From Chryseobacterium cupriresistens (GTDB lineage: Bacteria; Bacteroidota; Bacteroidia; Flavobacteriales; Weeksellaceae), in contig NZ_JBKKJT010000003.1 of the NCBI RefSeq assembly GCF_046614675.1, positions 496,001 to 560,000 on the forward strand: DNA of 64,000 bases, written 5' to 3'. A program made the position numbers and the translations under genes. Shown piece by piece: positions 44,067 through 52,399 of this stretch. Position 1 is the stretch's first letter. Every line of letters starts with the position of its first letter. Under the pieces are notes generated by a model. The model was not told the origin of the DNA. It saw only the letters and a list, made by a program, of their open reading frames with translations, and did no database searches.

Positions 44067-44108
44067 CAGTCCCTTACAGAAAGGGATTTACTTGAAAAAG
44101 TAAGGGCC

Positions 44109-44181
44109 GACTCGGTAGCTCAGCTGGTAGAGCAATACACTTTTAATGTATGGGTCCTGGGTTCGAATCCCAGCCGGGTCA
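44109..44181 (+). tRNA. tRNA-Lys(TTT), copy 2
   Basis: Identical over all 73 nt to copy 1, including anticodon TTT. The leader differs only in the first hairpin loop and one base before the mature 5' end. CCA is not encoded. Confidence 0.97.
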
Positions 44182-44308
44182 CTTATGAGGACAAATCATT
44201 TTATTAATGGTTTGTCCTTTTTATTTTTCCTTATTTGTTGTCTGCCAAATGTATGTTGCAATTCGAAGCTATTCAACGATATTTTAATAATAAAAGCATC
44301 CATAACGA

Positions 44309-44364
44309 ACAATATACAACCGATATAAATAGCAATTTTTGTTTTTATATCGGTTGTATATTGT
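44309..44364. repeat. long perfect hairpin downstream of tRNA-Lys copy 2
   Basis: Arms of 21 bp beginning ACAATATACAACCGATAT and ending with the exact reverse complement at 44364, with a 14-nt loop. There is no T-run after it. It could form the 3' end of the lipoprotein transcript from the other strand or be a remnant element. Confidence 0.7.
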
Positions 44365-44385
44365 AATGCTATTGTGGTCCAATAC

Positions 44386-44697
44386 CTACTTTTTTACATT
44401 GCCGGATCTTCCCTGTGTATTGTGCGCACTGTCTGAAACTGCTGCATTGATATTTCCCGTCCCATTACCTGTATTATTATTGCTCGTTTTTCTTCCTCCA
44501 ACGTGATTTTTTGTATTAATACTGTCATTACCCGTTGTATTGTCTTGAGTATCCCTGACTGCAGATGCTGCTGTATCAGAATAATTTCTTTGCGTGTTGA
44601 CTGAATCAGCAACGGGGGTACTACTTGTTGTGTCCTTCTTTTTACAGGCCAGAATCATAAAACTGGCTGCTGCTATTGATAAAACTAATTTTTTCAT
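44386..44697 (-). CDS. low-complexity lipoprotein of unknown function
   Basis: A 103-residue lipoprotein (LSIAAASFMILACKKKDTTSS, Cys about 18). The mature part is Ser/Thr/Asn/Asp-rich and disordered (NNNTGNGTGNINAAVSDSAHNTQG). Such short tails are common in Chryseobacterium and have no assigned role. A candidate small-RNA promoter lies divergent in its upstream region. Confidence 0.75.
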   Translation of the reverse strand: MKKLVLSIAAASFMILACKKKDTTSSTPVADSVNTQRNYSDTAASAVRDTQDNTTGNDSINTKNHVGGRKTSNNNTGNGTGNINAAVSDSAHNTQGRSGNVKK

Positions 44698-44744
44698 AGG
44701 ATTTTATTTTGGTGTTTGTATTTAATCAAATTTCGATATTTAAG

Positions 44745-44842
44745 CCCGGCAGTGATATGAGCAGGATCATAATAATGCAGATCCAAAGGTGTATTAATAA
44801 ACTGTGTATGATTTTCAGCCTGTCTTGAGACAGGTTTTTTTT
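44745..44842 (+). ncRNA. candidate small RNA ending in a strong terminator
   Basis: Roughly 95 nt. It ends in the classic terminator CCTGTC TTGA GACAGG followed by T8 (44819-44842), and no plus-strand gene ends within 600 nt upstream except tRNA-Lys. Upstream, GGATC...GATCC can form a second stem around 44782-44802. A weak promoter (TTTG, 18 nt, TATTTAAG, from 44715) precedes it. The 5' end is an estimate. Confidence 0.45.
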
Positions 44843-44944
44843 ATAAACTGTTGTCCTATTTCTATTATAGGCAGTCTGGAATGCCTTCTAATAGGTAAAG
44901 ATTAAAAATAAAACAAAAATATGGTTTATTTATAAACTTATATA

Positions 44945-44960
44945 AGTATATTTGTATACT
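44945..44960 (+). promoter_or_regulatory. promoter/operator of the carotenoid cluster
   Basis: AGTATA TTTG TATACT is a perfect 6-bp palindrome that contains the -7 element TATATTTG (44947-44954). A TTTA lies 18 nt upstream of the -7. Almost the same sequence overlaps the promoter of the paralogue at 61484-61499. Confidence 0.7.
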
Positions 44961-44972
44961 AATTTGTTTGAT

Positions 44973-45626
44973 ATGAATTTTGAACTTATAAAATCAGTGG
45001 TGGAACTCGTTCAGCAATTTATGGAACAAAATGAAGGTAAAGCTCAATACAGTAATGATCTTCATGGTTTTACAGAATGGATCAATGCTGCCAATCAGCA
45101 TGACTTTGAAAATCCTGACTGGATAGGGAAGGAATCAGGAAGAAGTTCAGATAGTATTATTAATACTTTGCTGATCAGAATGAACAGATATGCAAAGTCT
45201 TATTCCAGATCGGCAGTAGGCAGTTCAGTTTTTTCCAGCCAGGATGACTTCATTTATCTTATCAGTTTGAAGAACATGGGAACGATGTCAAAAATGGAGC
45301 TGATAAAACATAATGTACATGAGAAATCTTCAGGTATACTTATTATTAACCGGCTGCTCCATAATGGCTGGATTGAACAGGCAGTTTCCCCAAAAGATAA
45401 AAGAATAAAAAATATACAGATAACAGAGAAAGGGCTGGCGATACTGGATGAACATATGGAGGAAATCCGCAGGGCTTCCAGGGCTGTTGTAGGAAATCTT
45501 ACCCATGCTGAACAAATGCTCCTCATTGCAGTGCTTTCCAAATTAGATGAATTTCATGATTCTTTTTACCGTATGAATCTGGAAACAAGGGATCTGCTGA
45601 ACACCGTATATAAAAAGTTAAACTGA
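44973..45626 (+). CDS. MarR-like regulator at the head of the carotenoid cluster
   Basis: 217 residues from the ATG after the -7 element; the longer frame starts with TTG inside the promoter. The N-terminal 90 residues are a helical extension (ELIKSVVELVQQFMEQNE...WINAANQHDFENPDWIGKE). The MarR winged helix follows (DDFIYLISLKNMGTMSKMELIKHNVHEKSSGILIINRLLHNGWIEQAVSPKDKRIKNIQITEKG). It is clearly a paralogue of the protein at 61.5 kb. It is encoded 38 nt upstream of crtI, likely in one operon, and probably represses its own promoter through the palindrome over the -7 element. The ligand is unknown. Confidence 0.9.
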   Translation: MNFELIKSVVELVQQFMEQNEGKAQYSNDLHGFTEWINAANQHDFENPDWIGKESGRSSDSIINTLLIRMNRYAKSYSRSAVGSSVFSSQDDFIYLISLKNMGTMSKMELIKHNVHEKSSGILIINRLLHNGWIEQAVSPKDKRIKNIQITEKGLAILDEHMEEIRRASRAVVGNLTHAEQMLLIAVLSKLDEFHDSFYRMNLETRDLLNTVYKKLN

Positions 45627-45664
45627 TTGCGTAGTGAAAATGTCTTTAAACAACTGTTAAAAAA

Positions 45665-47155
45665 ATGACGATGAGTACTGAAAATTCAAGAAAGAGAATA
45701 GCGGTAATAGGTTCAGGGTTTTCCGGGCTCTCTGCGGCTGCTTATGCGGCAAAGGCCGGAAATGAAGTACATGTTTTTGAAAAACATAATCAACCGGGAG
45801 GACGTGCAAGGCAATTTAAAACGGAAGAAGGCTATGTGTTTGATATGGGGCCGAGCTGGTATTGGATGCCTGATATCATTGAAGGATTTTTCAATGATTT
45901 TGACTGTAAAGCAGCTGATTATTTTAAACTGGTATCCTTAGACCCTCAGTTTGAAATGGTTTTTTCAGAAGAAAAGATTTCAGTTCCTGAAAAAAATGAA
46001 GACATCCGTGAGTTATTTGAAAATACAGAGGCCGGATCAGGTAAAAAGTATGATCAATTTATGCAGTCTGCTCAGTTTAAGTATGAGGTCGGGATGAAAG
46101 ACTTTGTGACAAAGCCCTGTTACAGCTGGCTGGAATTTGCTTCTTTAAAAATAGCGGGCAGTGCATTGAAGCTTGATCTTTTAAGTAATTTCAGGAAATA
46201 TGTTTCAGGATATTTTTCTGATCCAAAACTCAGATCTCTGATGGAATTTCCGGTGATATTTCTGGGTGCTTCGCCCCGTGATATTCCGGCACTTTACAGC
46301 CTTATGAATTATGGAGGATATGTATTGGGAACAAAATATCCTATGGGAGGTTTTTATCAGCTTGTTATGGCTATGAAGGACGTAGCCGAAAAGCAGGGAG
46401 TGACCTTTCATTTTAATCATGATGTTCAGAAGCTGAATACAGAAGACGGGAAAGTGATGTCTTTAACAGTAGGGGATAAAGACTATGAATTTGATGCAGT
46501 TATTGCTTCATCAGATTACCATCATACGGAAACATTAATTCCTAAATCTCTGAGAAACTATAATGATGCCTACTGGAAGACAAAAACCTTTGCACCTTCA
46601 TGTCTGATTTATTACCTCGGCATCAAAGGAAAAATCTCTCATTTAAAACACCATACGCTATTCTTTGAAAATGAGCTTGATAACCATATAGACTGTATTT
46701 ATGTTAATAAAAAATGGCCTTCCAGACCTCTTTTTTATGCATGCTGTCCTTCAAAAACAGATCCCGATGTAGCTCCGGAAGGCTGTGAAAATCTCTTTTT
46801 ACTGCTGCCGCTTGCACCTGGAATACATGATGAGGAGGCTATAAGAGAAAAATACCTGAAGGAAATGCTTGAAAGAATCGAAAAACATACAGGAGAAACC
46901 GACCTTATTTCCAGGATTGAATACAAAAGAAGCTACTGTGTGAGTGATTTTATTTCGGATTATAATGCTTATCAGGGGAATGCCTACGGACTGTCCAATA
47001 CTTTATCGCAGACTGCTGTTCTAAAACCTAAAATAAGAAACAAAAAGGTAAGCAATCTTTTTTATACCGGGCAGTTAACGGTTCCGGGGCCCGGAGTTCC
47101 TCCATCCGTTATCTCCGGGAAGATAGTAGCGCAAGAGGTTAATAAACTAAAATAA
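45665..47155 (+). CDS. crtI: phytoene desaturase
   Basis: A 496-residue flavoprotein of normal CrtI length. The N-terminal dinucleotide fold is VIGSGFSGLSAAAYAAKAGNEVHVFEKHNQPGGRARQF, and the C-terminal FAD/substrate motif is FYTGQLTVPGPGVPPSVISGKIVA. It converts phytoene to lycopene by successive desaturations at the inner membrane. It may start at the first or second Met (MTMSTEN). The following crtB starts 6 nt after its stop. Some CrtI-like proteins are ketolases or other desaturases, but the crtB, crtZ and cyclase neighbours support phytoene desaturase. Confidence 0.94.
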   Translation: MTMSTENSRKRIAVIGSGFSGLSAAAYAAKAGNEVHVFEKHNQPGGRARQFKTEEGYVFDMGPSWYWMPDIIEGFFNDFDCKAADYFKLVSLDPQFEMVFSEEKISVPEKNEDIRELFENTEAGSGKKYDQFMQSAQFKYEVGMKDFVTKPCYSWLEFASLKIAGSALKLDLLSNFRKYVSGYFSDPKLRSLMEFPVIFLGASPRDIPALYSLMNYGGYVLGTKYPMGGFYQLVMAMKDVAEKQGVTFHFNHDVQKLNTEDGKVMSLTVGDKDYEFDAVIASSDYHHTETLIPKSLRNYNDAYWKTKTFAPSCLIYYLGIKGKISHLKHHTLFFENELDNHIDCIYVNKKWPSRPLFYACCPSKTDPDVAPEGCENLFLLLPLAPGIHDEEAIREKYLKEMLERIEKHTGETDLISRIEYKRSYCVSDFISDYNAYQGNAYGLSNTLSQTAVLKPKIRNKKVSNLFYTGQLTVPGPGVPPSVISGKIVAQEVNKLK

Positions 47156-47161
47156 AATAAT

Positions 47162-47998
47162 ATGAAAAAGTTGTTTGATGAATTGTCTTACGAGGTCAGT
47201 AAGTGCACTACTCAAAAATACAGTACCAGTTTTTCATTAGGGATATTGGCTCTGAAGCCTTCTATAAGACCTGCCATTTATGCTGTTTATGGGTATGTAC
47301 GCCTTGCGGATGAAATTGTTGATAGCTTTCATGGATATGATAAAGAAAAGCTATTGAAAAGATTAAAAGCAGAAACGTATGATGCATTACAGCAGGGAAT
47401 ATCACTCAATCCTATTTTACATTCTTTTCAGGAAACCGTGCGTCAGTATGATATCAATATTCAATTGATCGATCAGTTCCTGCACAGCATGGAAATGGAT
47501 CTGCAGAAAATAGACTACAATTCAGATCTCTATAATGAATATATCTACGGCTCTGCTGAAGTAGTGGGACTTATGTGTCTGCAGATATTTACAGGAGGTG
47601 ATAAGCAGCAATTTGAAAAACTTAAACCATTCGCTATGAAACTGGGTTCCGCTTTTCAAAAGGTTAATTTTTTACGTGATCTGAAAGATGATTACCAGAT
47701 TTTGGGCAGAACTTATTTTCCATCATTGAATATGTCTGTCTTTGATAATACCGTTAAAGCTCAGATCGAAAAAGAAATTGAAGAAGAATTTAAAGAAGCA
47801 TTGCAGGGTATCAGGAAACTTCCGGGTTCTTCTAAGTTTGGAGTGTATCTCGCATACAGGTACTATCTGTCATTATTTGAAAAGATCAAGAAAACAAGTT
47901 CGCAGCATATTTTGCAGCAAAGAATCAGGATTGCCAATTCGCAGAAATTATTGGTTGCATTTAAAAGTTATATAAGATACAAATCTGCTTATTTCTGA
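47162..47998 (+). CDS. crtB: phytoene synthase
   Basis: A 278-residue trans-isoprenyl synthase. The first Asp-rich motif is RLADEIVDSF (D50 and D54), the second lies in NFLRDLKDDYQILGRTYFP, which matches the squalene/phytoene synthase signature. It condenses two geranylgeranyl diphosphate molecules into phytoene, the first committed step of carotenoid synthesis. It lies between crtI and the SRPBCC gene. No idi, ispA or GGPP synthase gene is in the window, so the precursor must come from elsewhere. Confidence 0.95.
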   Translation: MKKLFDELSYEVSKCTTQKYSTSFSLGILALKPSIRPAIYAVYGYVRLADEIVDSFHGYDKEKLLKRLKAETYDALQQGISLNPILHSFQETVRQYDINIQLIDQFLHSMEMDLQKIDYNSDLYNEYIYGSAEVVGLMCLQIFTGGDKQQFEKLKPFAMKLGSAFQKVNFLRDLKDDYQILGRTYFPSLNMSVFDNTVKAQIEKEIEEEFKEALQGIRKLPGSSKFGVYLAYRYYLSLFEKIKKTSSQHILQQRIRIANSQKLLVAFKSYIRYKSAYF

Positions 47999-48052
47999 TC
48001 ACTCATTTGTTTGGAAGATGGTTTAGAATTTATAAATCAATAAAAAATAACA

Positions 48053-48517
48053 ATGTACAGATTATATAGAGAACAATATTTGAATTGTGATATGGAGACC
48101 GCATGGAAATTCTTTTCCTCTCCTCATAATTTATCTGAAATAACACCTAAAAGTATGAATTTTGTGGTGCTTTCAGATATACAGGACGAACCTATTTTTG
48201 AAGGAATGGAAATAGATTATACCGTCTCTCCGGTATTGGGAATCCCGATGAAATGGAAAACGATTATCAGCCAGGTAAAAGAAGGCAGAAGCTTTACAGA
48301 CTTTCAGAAAGAAGGACCTTATAGGCACTGGAACCATTTTCATGAGTTCATTCCGGATGAGAATGGTGTATTAATGAAAGATACTGTATTTTATGAACTT
48401 CCTTTGGGAATTCTTGGAAGGGTTGCTCATCGCTTATTTGTTAAAGAAAAGCTCAAAAACATTTTCGATTTCAGATACAGCGTTCTGAATGATCTTTTTA
48501 ACCGCAAACATCATTAA
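48053..48517 (+). CDS. SRPBCC (START-like) family protein in the crt cluster
   Basis: A 154-residue START-like protein: MYRLYREQYLNCDMETAWKFFSSPHNLSEITPKSMNF and the conserved core FTDFQKEGPYRHWNHFHEFIPDENGVLMKDTVFYELPLGILGRVAHRLFVKEKLKNIFDFR. The deep hydrophobic pocket of the fold could carry a carotenoid, but this is inference. It is a regular member of bacterial light- or stress-induced carotenoid clusters. The last codons run to 2 nt before crtZ. Confidence 0.88.
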   Translation: MYRLYREQYLNCDMETAWKFFSSPHNLSEITPKSMNFVVLSDIQDEPIFEGMEIDYTVSPVLGIPMKWKTIISQVKEGRSFTDFQKEGPYRHWNHFHEFIPDENGVLMKDTVFYELPLGILGRVAHRLFVKEKLKNIFDFRYSVLNDLFNRKHH

Positions 48518-48518
48518 A

Positions 48519-48971
48519 ATGAATTTTCTGATCGTTTTACTTGTTTTTATTTCCATGGAAGGAGCCACATGGCTTATTCACAGGTATATTATGCACGGTT
48601 TTCTATGGAATCTGCATAAGGATCATCATGATCATAGCAACGAAGGGAAACTTGAAAGAAATGACCTGTTCTTTTTCATTTTTGCCAGCCCTGCTATTGC
48701 TTTGTTATATGCAGGAGTAAGGCAGGAATTCAATTATCTGTTTTTTGTCGGTTTAGGCATAAGCCTTTATGGGATGGCCTATTTCTTTGTTCATGATATT
48801 TTTATTCATCAGAGAGCAAAAGTTTTTACCAAAACAAAGAATCCGTATTTTCTTGCCATCAGGCGTGCCCATAAACAGCACCACAAACATTTGGGGAAAG
48901 AAAAAGGAGAGTGCTTCGGATTTTTGTGGGTTCCTATGATTTATTTTAAAATGTATTTCAATAAAAAATGA
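48519..48971 (+). CDS. crtZ: beta-carotene hydroxylase
   Basis: 150 residues from the ATG 2 nt after the SRPBCC stop. It is a di-iron membrane hydroxylase with the four His clusters in order: HRYIMHG, HKDHHDHS, HDIFIHQR and HKQHHKH. This is the short CrtZ type that hydroxylates beta-carotene at C3 and C3' to zeaxanthin. Its stop overlaps the lycopene cyclase start (ATGA), so the two are coupled. The order crtZ-cyclase fits a zeaxanthin pathway. Confidence 0.94.
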   Translation: MNFLIVLLVFISMEGATWLIHRYIMHGFLWNLHKDHHDHSNEGKLERNDLFFFIFASPAIALLYAGVRQEFNYLFFVGLGISLYGMAYFFVHDIFIHQRAKVFTKTKNPYFLAIRRAHKQHHKHLGKEKGECFGFLWVPMIYFKMYFNKK

Positions 48972-49657
48972 TGCAATACACTTACATACTGATCAATTTT
49001 TTCACCGTCATCATCTGCTTTTTGGCTTCTTTTGACCGTAGGATACAGTTTAATAAGCTTTTCCTGAAGTTTTTCCTGTCGTCCACTATTGTAGCAGTTC
49101 CTTTTATCCTATGGGATATATGGTTCACCACAAAAGGAGTGTGGTGGTTTGATTACCGTTACACATTAGGATTTAAAATGGCAGGCCTTCCCCTGGAAGA
49201 ATGGCTGTTCTTTTACTGTATTCCTTTTGCCTGTGTCTTTACGTACTATTGTCTGGAAAAATTTTTTACATTCAATCGGGCAGACCTCTTTAATAATCTG
49301 ATTGTTTTTACCTCAGTTATTGTTCTCAGTGTTGTGGGACTTCTTTACTACGACAGGATCTATACTTTGCTGACCGTTATTGTAACAGTGCTTACCCTTT
49401 CTTACCTGCATTTTATTGCCAAAAAAGAATGGATCGGTAAAGCAAGTTTTGTATATCTGGTTTTGTTGCCCGGATTTTTTGCAGTGAATGGAATCCTGAC
49501 GGGATCTTTTATTCCGTCCCCTGTTGTGAACTACAATCCTGGTGACTTTTTAGGCGTCAGAATGGGGACTATTCCTGTTGAAGATGCTGTCTATGGTTAC
49601 AGTCAGTTTTTACTCAATATTTACTTCTTTAAAAAAATAACTAAAAATGAAAAATAG
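48968..49657 (+). CDS. crtY: lycopene cyclase, CrtYcd-type (single polypeptide)
   Basis: A 229-residue protein with about seven membrane segments. It carries the domain pattern of heterodimeric-type cyclases fused in one chain. The first half has the PLEEWLFFYCIPFACVFTYYCLEKFF block, and the second half has IPVEDAVYGYSQFLLNIYFF, with the paired acidic motif (LEE/VED). This is the CrtYc-CrtYd/CarR-like family, not the FAD-binding CrtY or CrtL. It cyclises lycopene to beta-carotene. The start overlaps the crtZ stop by 4 nt, and the stop overlaps the lipocalin start. Confidence 0.9.
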   Translation: MMQYTYILINFFTVIICFLASFDRRIQFNKLFLKFFLSSTIVAVPFILWDIWFTTKGVWWFDYRYTLGFKMAGLPLEEWLFFYCIPFACVFTYYCLEKFFTFNRADLFNNLIVFTSVIVLSVVGLLYYDRIYTLLTVIVTVLTLSYLHFIAKKEWIGKASFVYLVLLPGFFAVNGILTGSFIPSPVVNYNPGDFLGVRMGTIPVEDAVYGYSQFLLNIYFFKKITKNEK

Positions 49658-50195
49658 AATCATTCTTACATTATTACTAAGCTTAGGGCTGTTAAACAGC
49701 TTGACTTCCTGTTCTTCCATGCCCGAAAAAGCGCAGCCTGTTGATCAGTTTGATGTGAACCGGTATTTGGGGACATGGTACGAGATTGCCAGATTTGATT
49801 ATCGCTTTGAAAAAGACCTTGACAATGCAATCGCCCAGTATAGCCTTACTGAAGACGGAAATGTAAACGTAGTCAACAGCGGATATAATTTTAAAAAGGA
49901 TAAATGGGTTTCCGCCAATGGTACTGCTAAATTCAGAGGAGAAAAAAATGTGGCAGCTCTGAAAGTGAGTTTTTTCGGACCTTTTTATGCCGGGTATAAT
50001 GTAGTTGCTCTTGAAGAGTACAAATATGCACTGATTGCAGGAAAAAATCTGGATTATCTCTGGATTCTTTCCCGTGAAAAAACCATTCCTGAAAATATAA
50101 AGCAGAAATTTATCAGCAAGGCGCAGGAAATAGGGTATGATACCTCTAAGCTCATCTGGGTGAAGCAGGATAAGAAAAGTCCTTTTGATAAATAA
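49647..50195 (+). CDS. lipocalin (Blc-like) lipoprotein
   Basis: A 182-residue lipoprotein (LLNSLTSCSSMPEK, Cys about 22). Lipocalin motifs are clear: VNRYLGTWYEIARFDYRFEKDL with the GxW core, and a second block YALIAGKNLDYLWILSREKTI. Blc-like proteins bind fatty acids or lysolipids in the envelope. Its start overlaps the lycopene cyclase stop by 11 nt, so it belongs to the crt operon. Lipocalins next to crt genes also occur in light- or stress-regulated clusters elsewhere. Whether it carries a carotenoid is speculation. Confidence 0.91.
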   Translation: MKNRIILTLLLSLGLLNSLTSCSSMPEKAQPVDQFDVNRYLGTWYEIARFDYRFEKDLDNAIAQYSLTEDGNVNVVNSGYNFKKDKWVSANGTAKFRGEKNVAALKVSFFGPFYAGYNVVALEEYKYALIAGKNLDYLWILSREKTIPENIKQKFISKAQEIGYDTSKLIWVKQDKKSPFDK

Positions 50196-50224
50196 ATTCT
50201 CAAATTTAATTAAAATCGAAACGT

Positions 50225-50815
50225 ATGCTTACAATACAGGCGCAATCAAAAATACCCACAGATTACGGACTATTCACTATATATGCATTCTCGGAAAATG
50301 AAAAAGACTGGAGTCCGCATTTGGTTCTGGTAGCAGAAAATACAGATTATGATAAGACTGTTAATGTCCGCTTTCATTCTGAGTGCATTACCGGAGAAGT
50401 TTTTCATTCTAAAAAATGTGAATGCGGTCAGCAGCTTGATGCAGCGATGAAATATATGTCTGAAAAAGGAGGAATGATTGTTTATCTCCGTCAGGAGGGA
50501 AGAAATATTGGGATCATCAATAAGCTGAAAGCATATGCACTTCAGGAACAAGGATTAGATACTGTTGAAGCTAATCTCAGACTTGGTTTGCCTGCTGACG
50601 GAAGAAATTTTGATGTTGCCGTGGAAATGCTGAATCTGCTGGATGTTAAGGAAATCAATCTGTTAACCAATAATCCTGATAAGATTAAATCTGTTGAGAA
50701 CAGCAGAATCATTCTCAAAAGCAGGATTCCTTTAGAAATTGACTCCAATGAGATCAATGCAGGCTATCTTGTTAAAAAGAAAGACTATTTTGGTCATTTT
50801 TTAGAAAAAATATAA
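50225..50815 (+). CDS. ribA: GTP cyclohydrolase II
   Basis: A 196-residue stand-alone GTP cyclohydrolase II. The zinc motif is RFHSECITGEVFHSKKCECG with Cys 54, 65 and 67, and the catalytic region is YLRQEGRNIGIINKLKAYALQEQG. It opens GTP to the first riboflavin precursor. In most Bacteroidota ribA is fused to ribB in the riboflavin operon, so a separate copy in a crt cluster is notable. It may raise flavin supply for CrtI or flavin photoreceptors. It starts 29 nt after the lipocalin. Confidence 0.92.
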   Translation: MLTIQAQSKIPTDYGLFTIYAFSENEKDWSPHLVLVAENTDYDKTVNVRFHSECITGEVFHSKKCECGQQLDAAMKYMSEKGGMIVYLRQEGRNIGIINKLKAYALQEQGLDTVEANLRLGLPADGRNFDVAVEMLNLLDVKEINLLTNNPDKIKSVENSRIILKSRIPLEIDSNEINAGYLVKKKDYFGHFLEKI

Positions 50816-50863
50816 TGGACTCAAACAGGCGGAATATTTATTGATCTGTTTAATGCAATAATT

Positions 50864-52300
50864 ATGGAAAAAATACTGCTTACAGGAGCAACCGGCTATA
50901 TCGGTAAAAGAATGATCAGTGTGATTGCCGCACAGGGATATAAAGTCGTTTGCTGCTGCAGGGATACAGGTCGTTTTACAAGAGATATGGATATCGACGA
51001 CCAGCTCATTGAAGTTATTGAAGTTGATTTTCTAAAGCCGGAAACACTTAAAAATATTCCCGAAGATATTGCAGGTGCTTACTATCTGATGCATTCCATG
51101 AGCAATACTGCTGATTATGAAGACTCGGAAAAAAAATGTGCCGCCAACTTTTCTGATTATATTGAGAAGACGCAATGTAAACATATTGTCTATCTTTCGG
51201 GGCTGGTGAATGAAAAAGAACTGTCAAAACATTTGAATTCAAGGTACGAAGTTGAAAAAATTCTGATGGAATGCAGGGTTCCCGCAACAGTTCTTCGCGC
51301 AGGAATTATCATTGGGTCAGGAAGTGCATCATTTGAAATTATAAGGGATCTTGTTGAAAAACTGCCTGTCATGGTGGCTCCCAAATGGCTGTATACACAA
51401 TGTCAGCCAATAGGAATTGCCAACGTGCTCGATTTCCTGATTTTTGTTTTGTTTAAAGAAGCTGCTTATCAGAAAAATTTTGACATTGGATGTGATGATG
51501 TACTGACTTACAAAGACATGCTGTTGCAGTTTGCACAAGTAAGAGGCCTTAAAAGAACGATTTTTACACTGCCTGTAATGACGCCCAGACTGTCTTCGTA
51601 CTGGCTCTATTTTATTACTTCAACCTCCTATAATCTGGCCAAAGCATTGGTTGGAAGCATGAAGGTAGAGGTGGTCTGCCGTCCCGAAAGTCTTGCTGAG
51701 ATCAAACTAATTACCGGTGTGCAGCCGTTTTCATATGACACAGCACTGAAGAGAACTCTTGCAAAAATTCAGGCCAATGAAATCATTTCCAGCTGGAAAG
51801 ACAGTTTGATCAGCAGCCGTCATGATTCAACCTTGAAAGAATACCAGGATGTACCGAAATACGGTTGTTTTACGGACCTCCGGAGTGAAGAGTATGATGA
51901 CAGGGATGCCTGTATGAGCCGGGTCTTTCAGTTGGGAGGCGATCATGGATGGTATGGGCAGAATCTTTGGAAAATAAGAGGACTTTTTGATAAACTTGTT
52001 GGTGGTCCGGGATTGAGAAGAGGGCGCAGGCATCCTTCAGACCTTAGAGATGGAGATGCATTAGACTTCTGGCGGGTTTTATATGCTGACCGTAAAGAAG
52101 GCAAGCTTATATTATTCGCTGAGATGAAACTGCCCGGAGAAGCCTGGCTGATGTTTAAAATTTACAGAAATAAGATCTGGCAAAAAGCTGTATTTCGTCC
52201 AAAAGGTCTTTGGGGAAGATTGTACTGGTTCATGGTGCTGCCATTTCATGGTTTTATATTCAAAGGAATGATCAGGACCCTCAGTGGAAAGAAAAAATAA
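50864..52300 (+). CDS. NAD(P)-binding SDR-like protein with C-terminal DUF2867
   Basis: A 478-residue fusion. The N-terminal atypical Rossmann domain (about 1-300) opens ILLTGATGYIGKRMISVIAAQG and has YLSGLVNEKE. The C-terminal DUF2867 domain (about 330-478) is START-like: VFQLGGDHGWYGQNLWKIRGLFDKLVGGPGLRRGRRHPSDLRDGDALDFWRV and LPGEAWLMFKIY. The same architecture recurs in light- or stress-induced crt/phr clusters. Activity unknown. It is the last gene of the cluster, 48 nt after ribA. Confidence 0.9.
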   Translation: MEKILLTGATGYIGKRMISVIAAQGYKVVCCCRDTGRFTRDMDIDDQLIEVIEVDFLKPETLKNIPEDIAGAYYLMHSMSNTADYEDSEKKCAANFSDYIEKTQCKHIVYLSGLVNEKELSKHLNSRYEVEKILMECRVPATVLRAGIIIGSGSASFEIIRDLVEKLPVMVAPKWLYTQCQPIGIANVLDFLIFVLFKEAAYQKNFDIGCDDVLTYKDMLLQFAQVRGLKRTIFTLPVMTPRLSSYWLYFITSTSYNLAKALVGSMKVEVVCRPESLAEIKLITGVQPFSYDTALKRTLAKIQANEIISSWKDSLISSRHDSTLKEYQDVPKYGCFTDLRSEEYDDRDACMSRVFQLGGDHGWYGQNLWKIRGLFDKLVGGPGLRRGRRHPSDLRDGDALDFWRVLYADRKEGKLILFAEMKLPGEAWLMFKIYRNKIWQKAVFRPKGLWGRLYWFMVLPFHGFIFKGMIRTLSGKKK

Positions 52301-52399
52301 AGTTCTTTCATTTTTAATTTTAAGAATATTTTAACATAATGTCTGTTTTTTAGGCATGAACATTGTTTATTTATATACCAAATACCTAAATATTATATT

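Noticed and set aside
43366..44181. tRNA-Lys repeat as an integrative-element attachment scar
   Set aside because: Integrases copy only a 3' tRNA segment. Here the promoter, leader and whole gene are duplicated and no integrase or element gene lies between, so tandem duplication is simpler.
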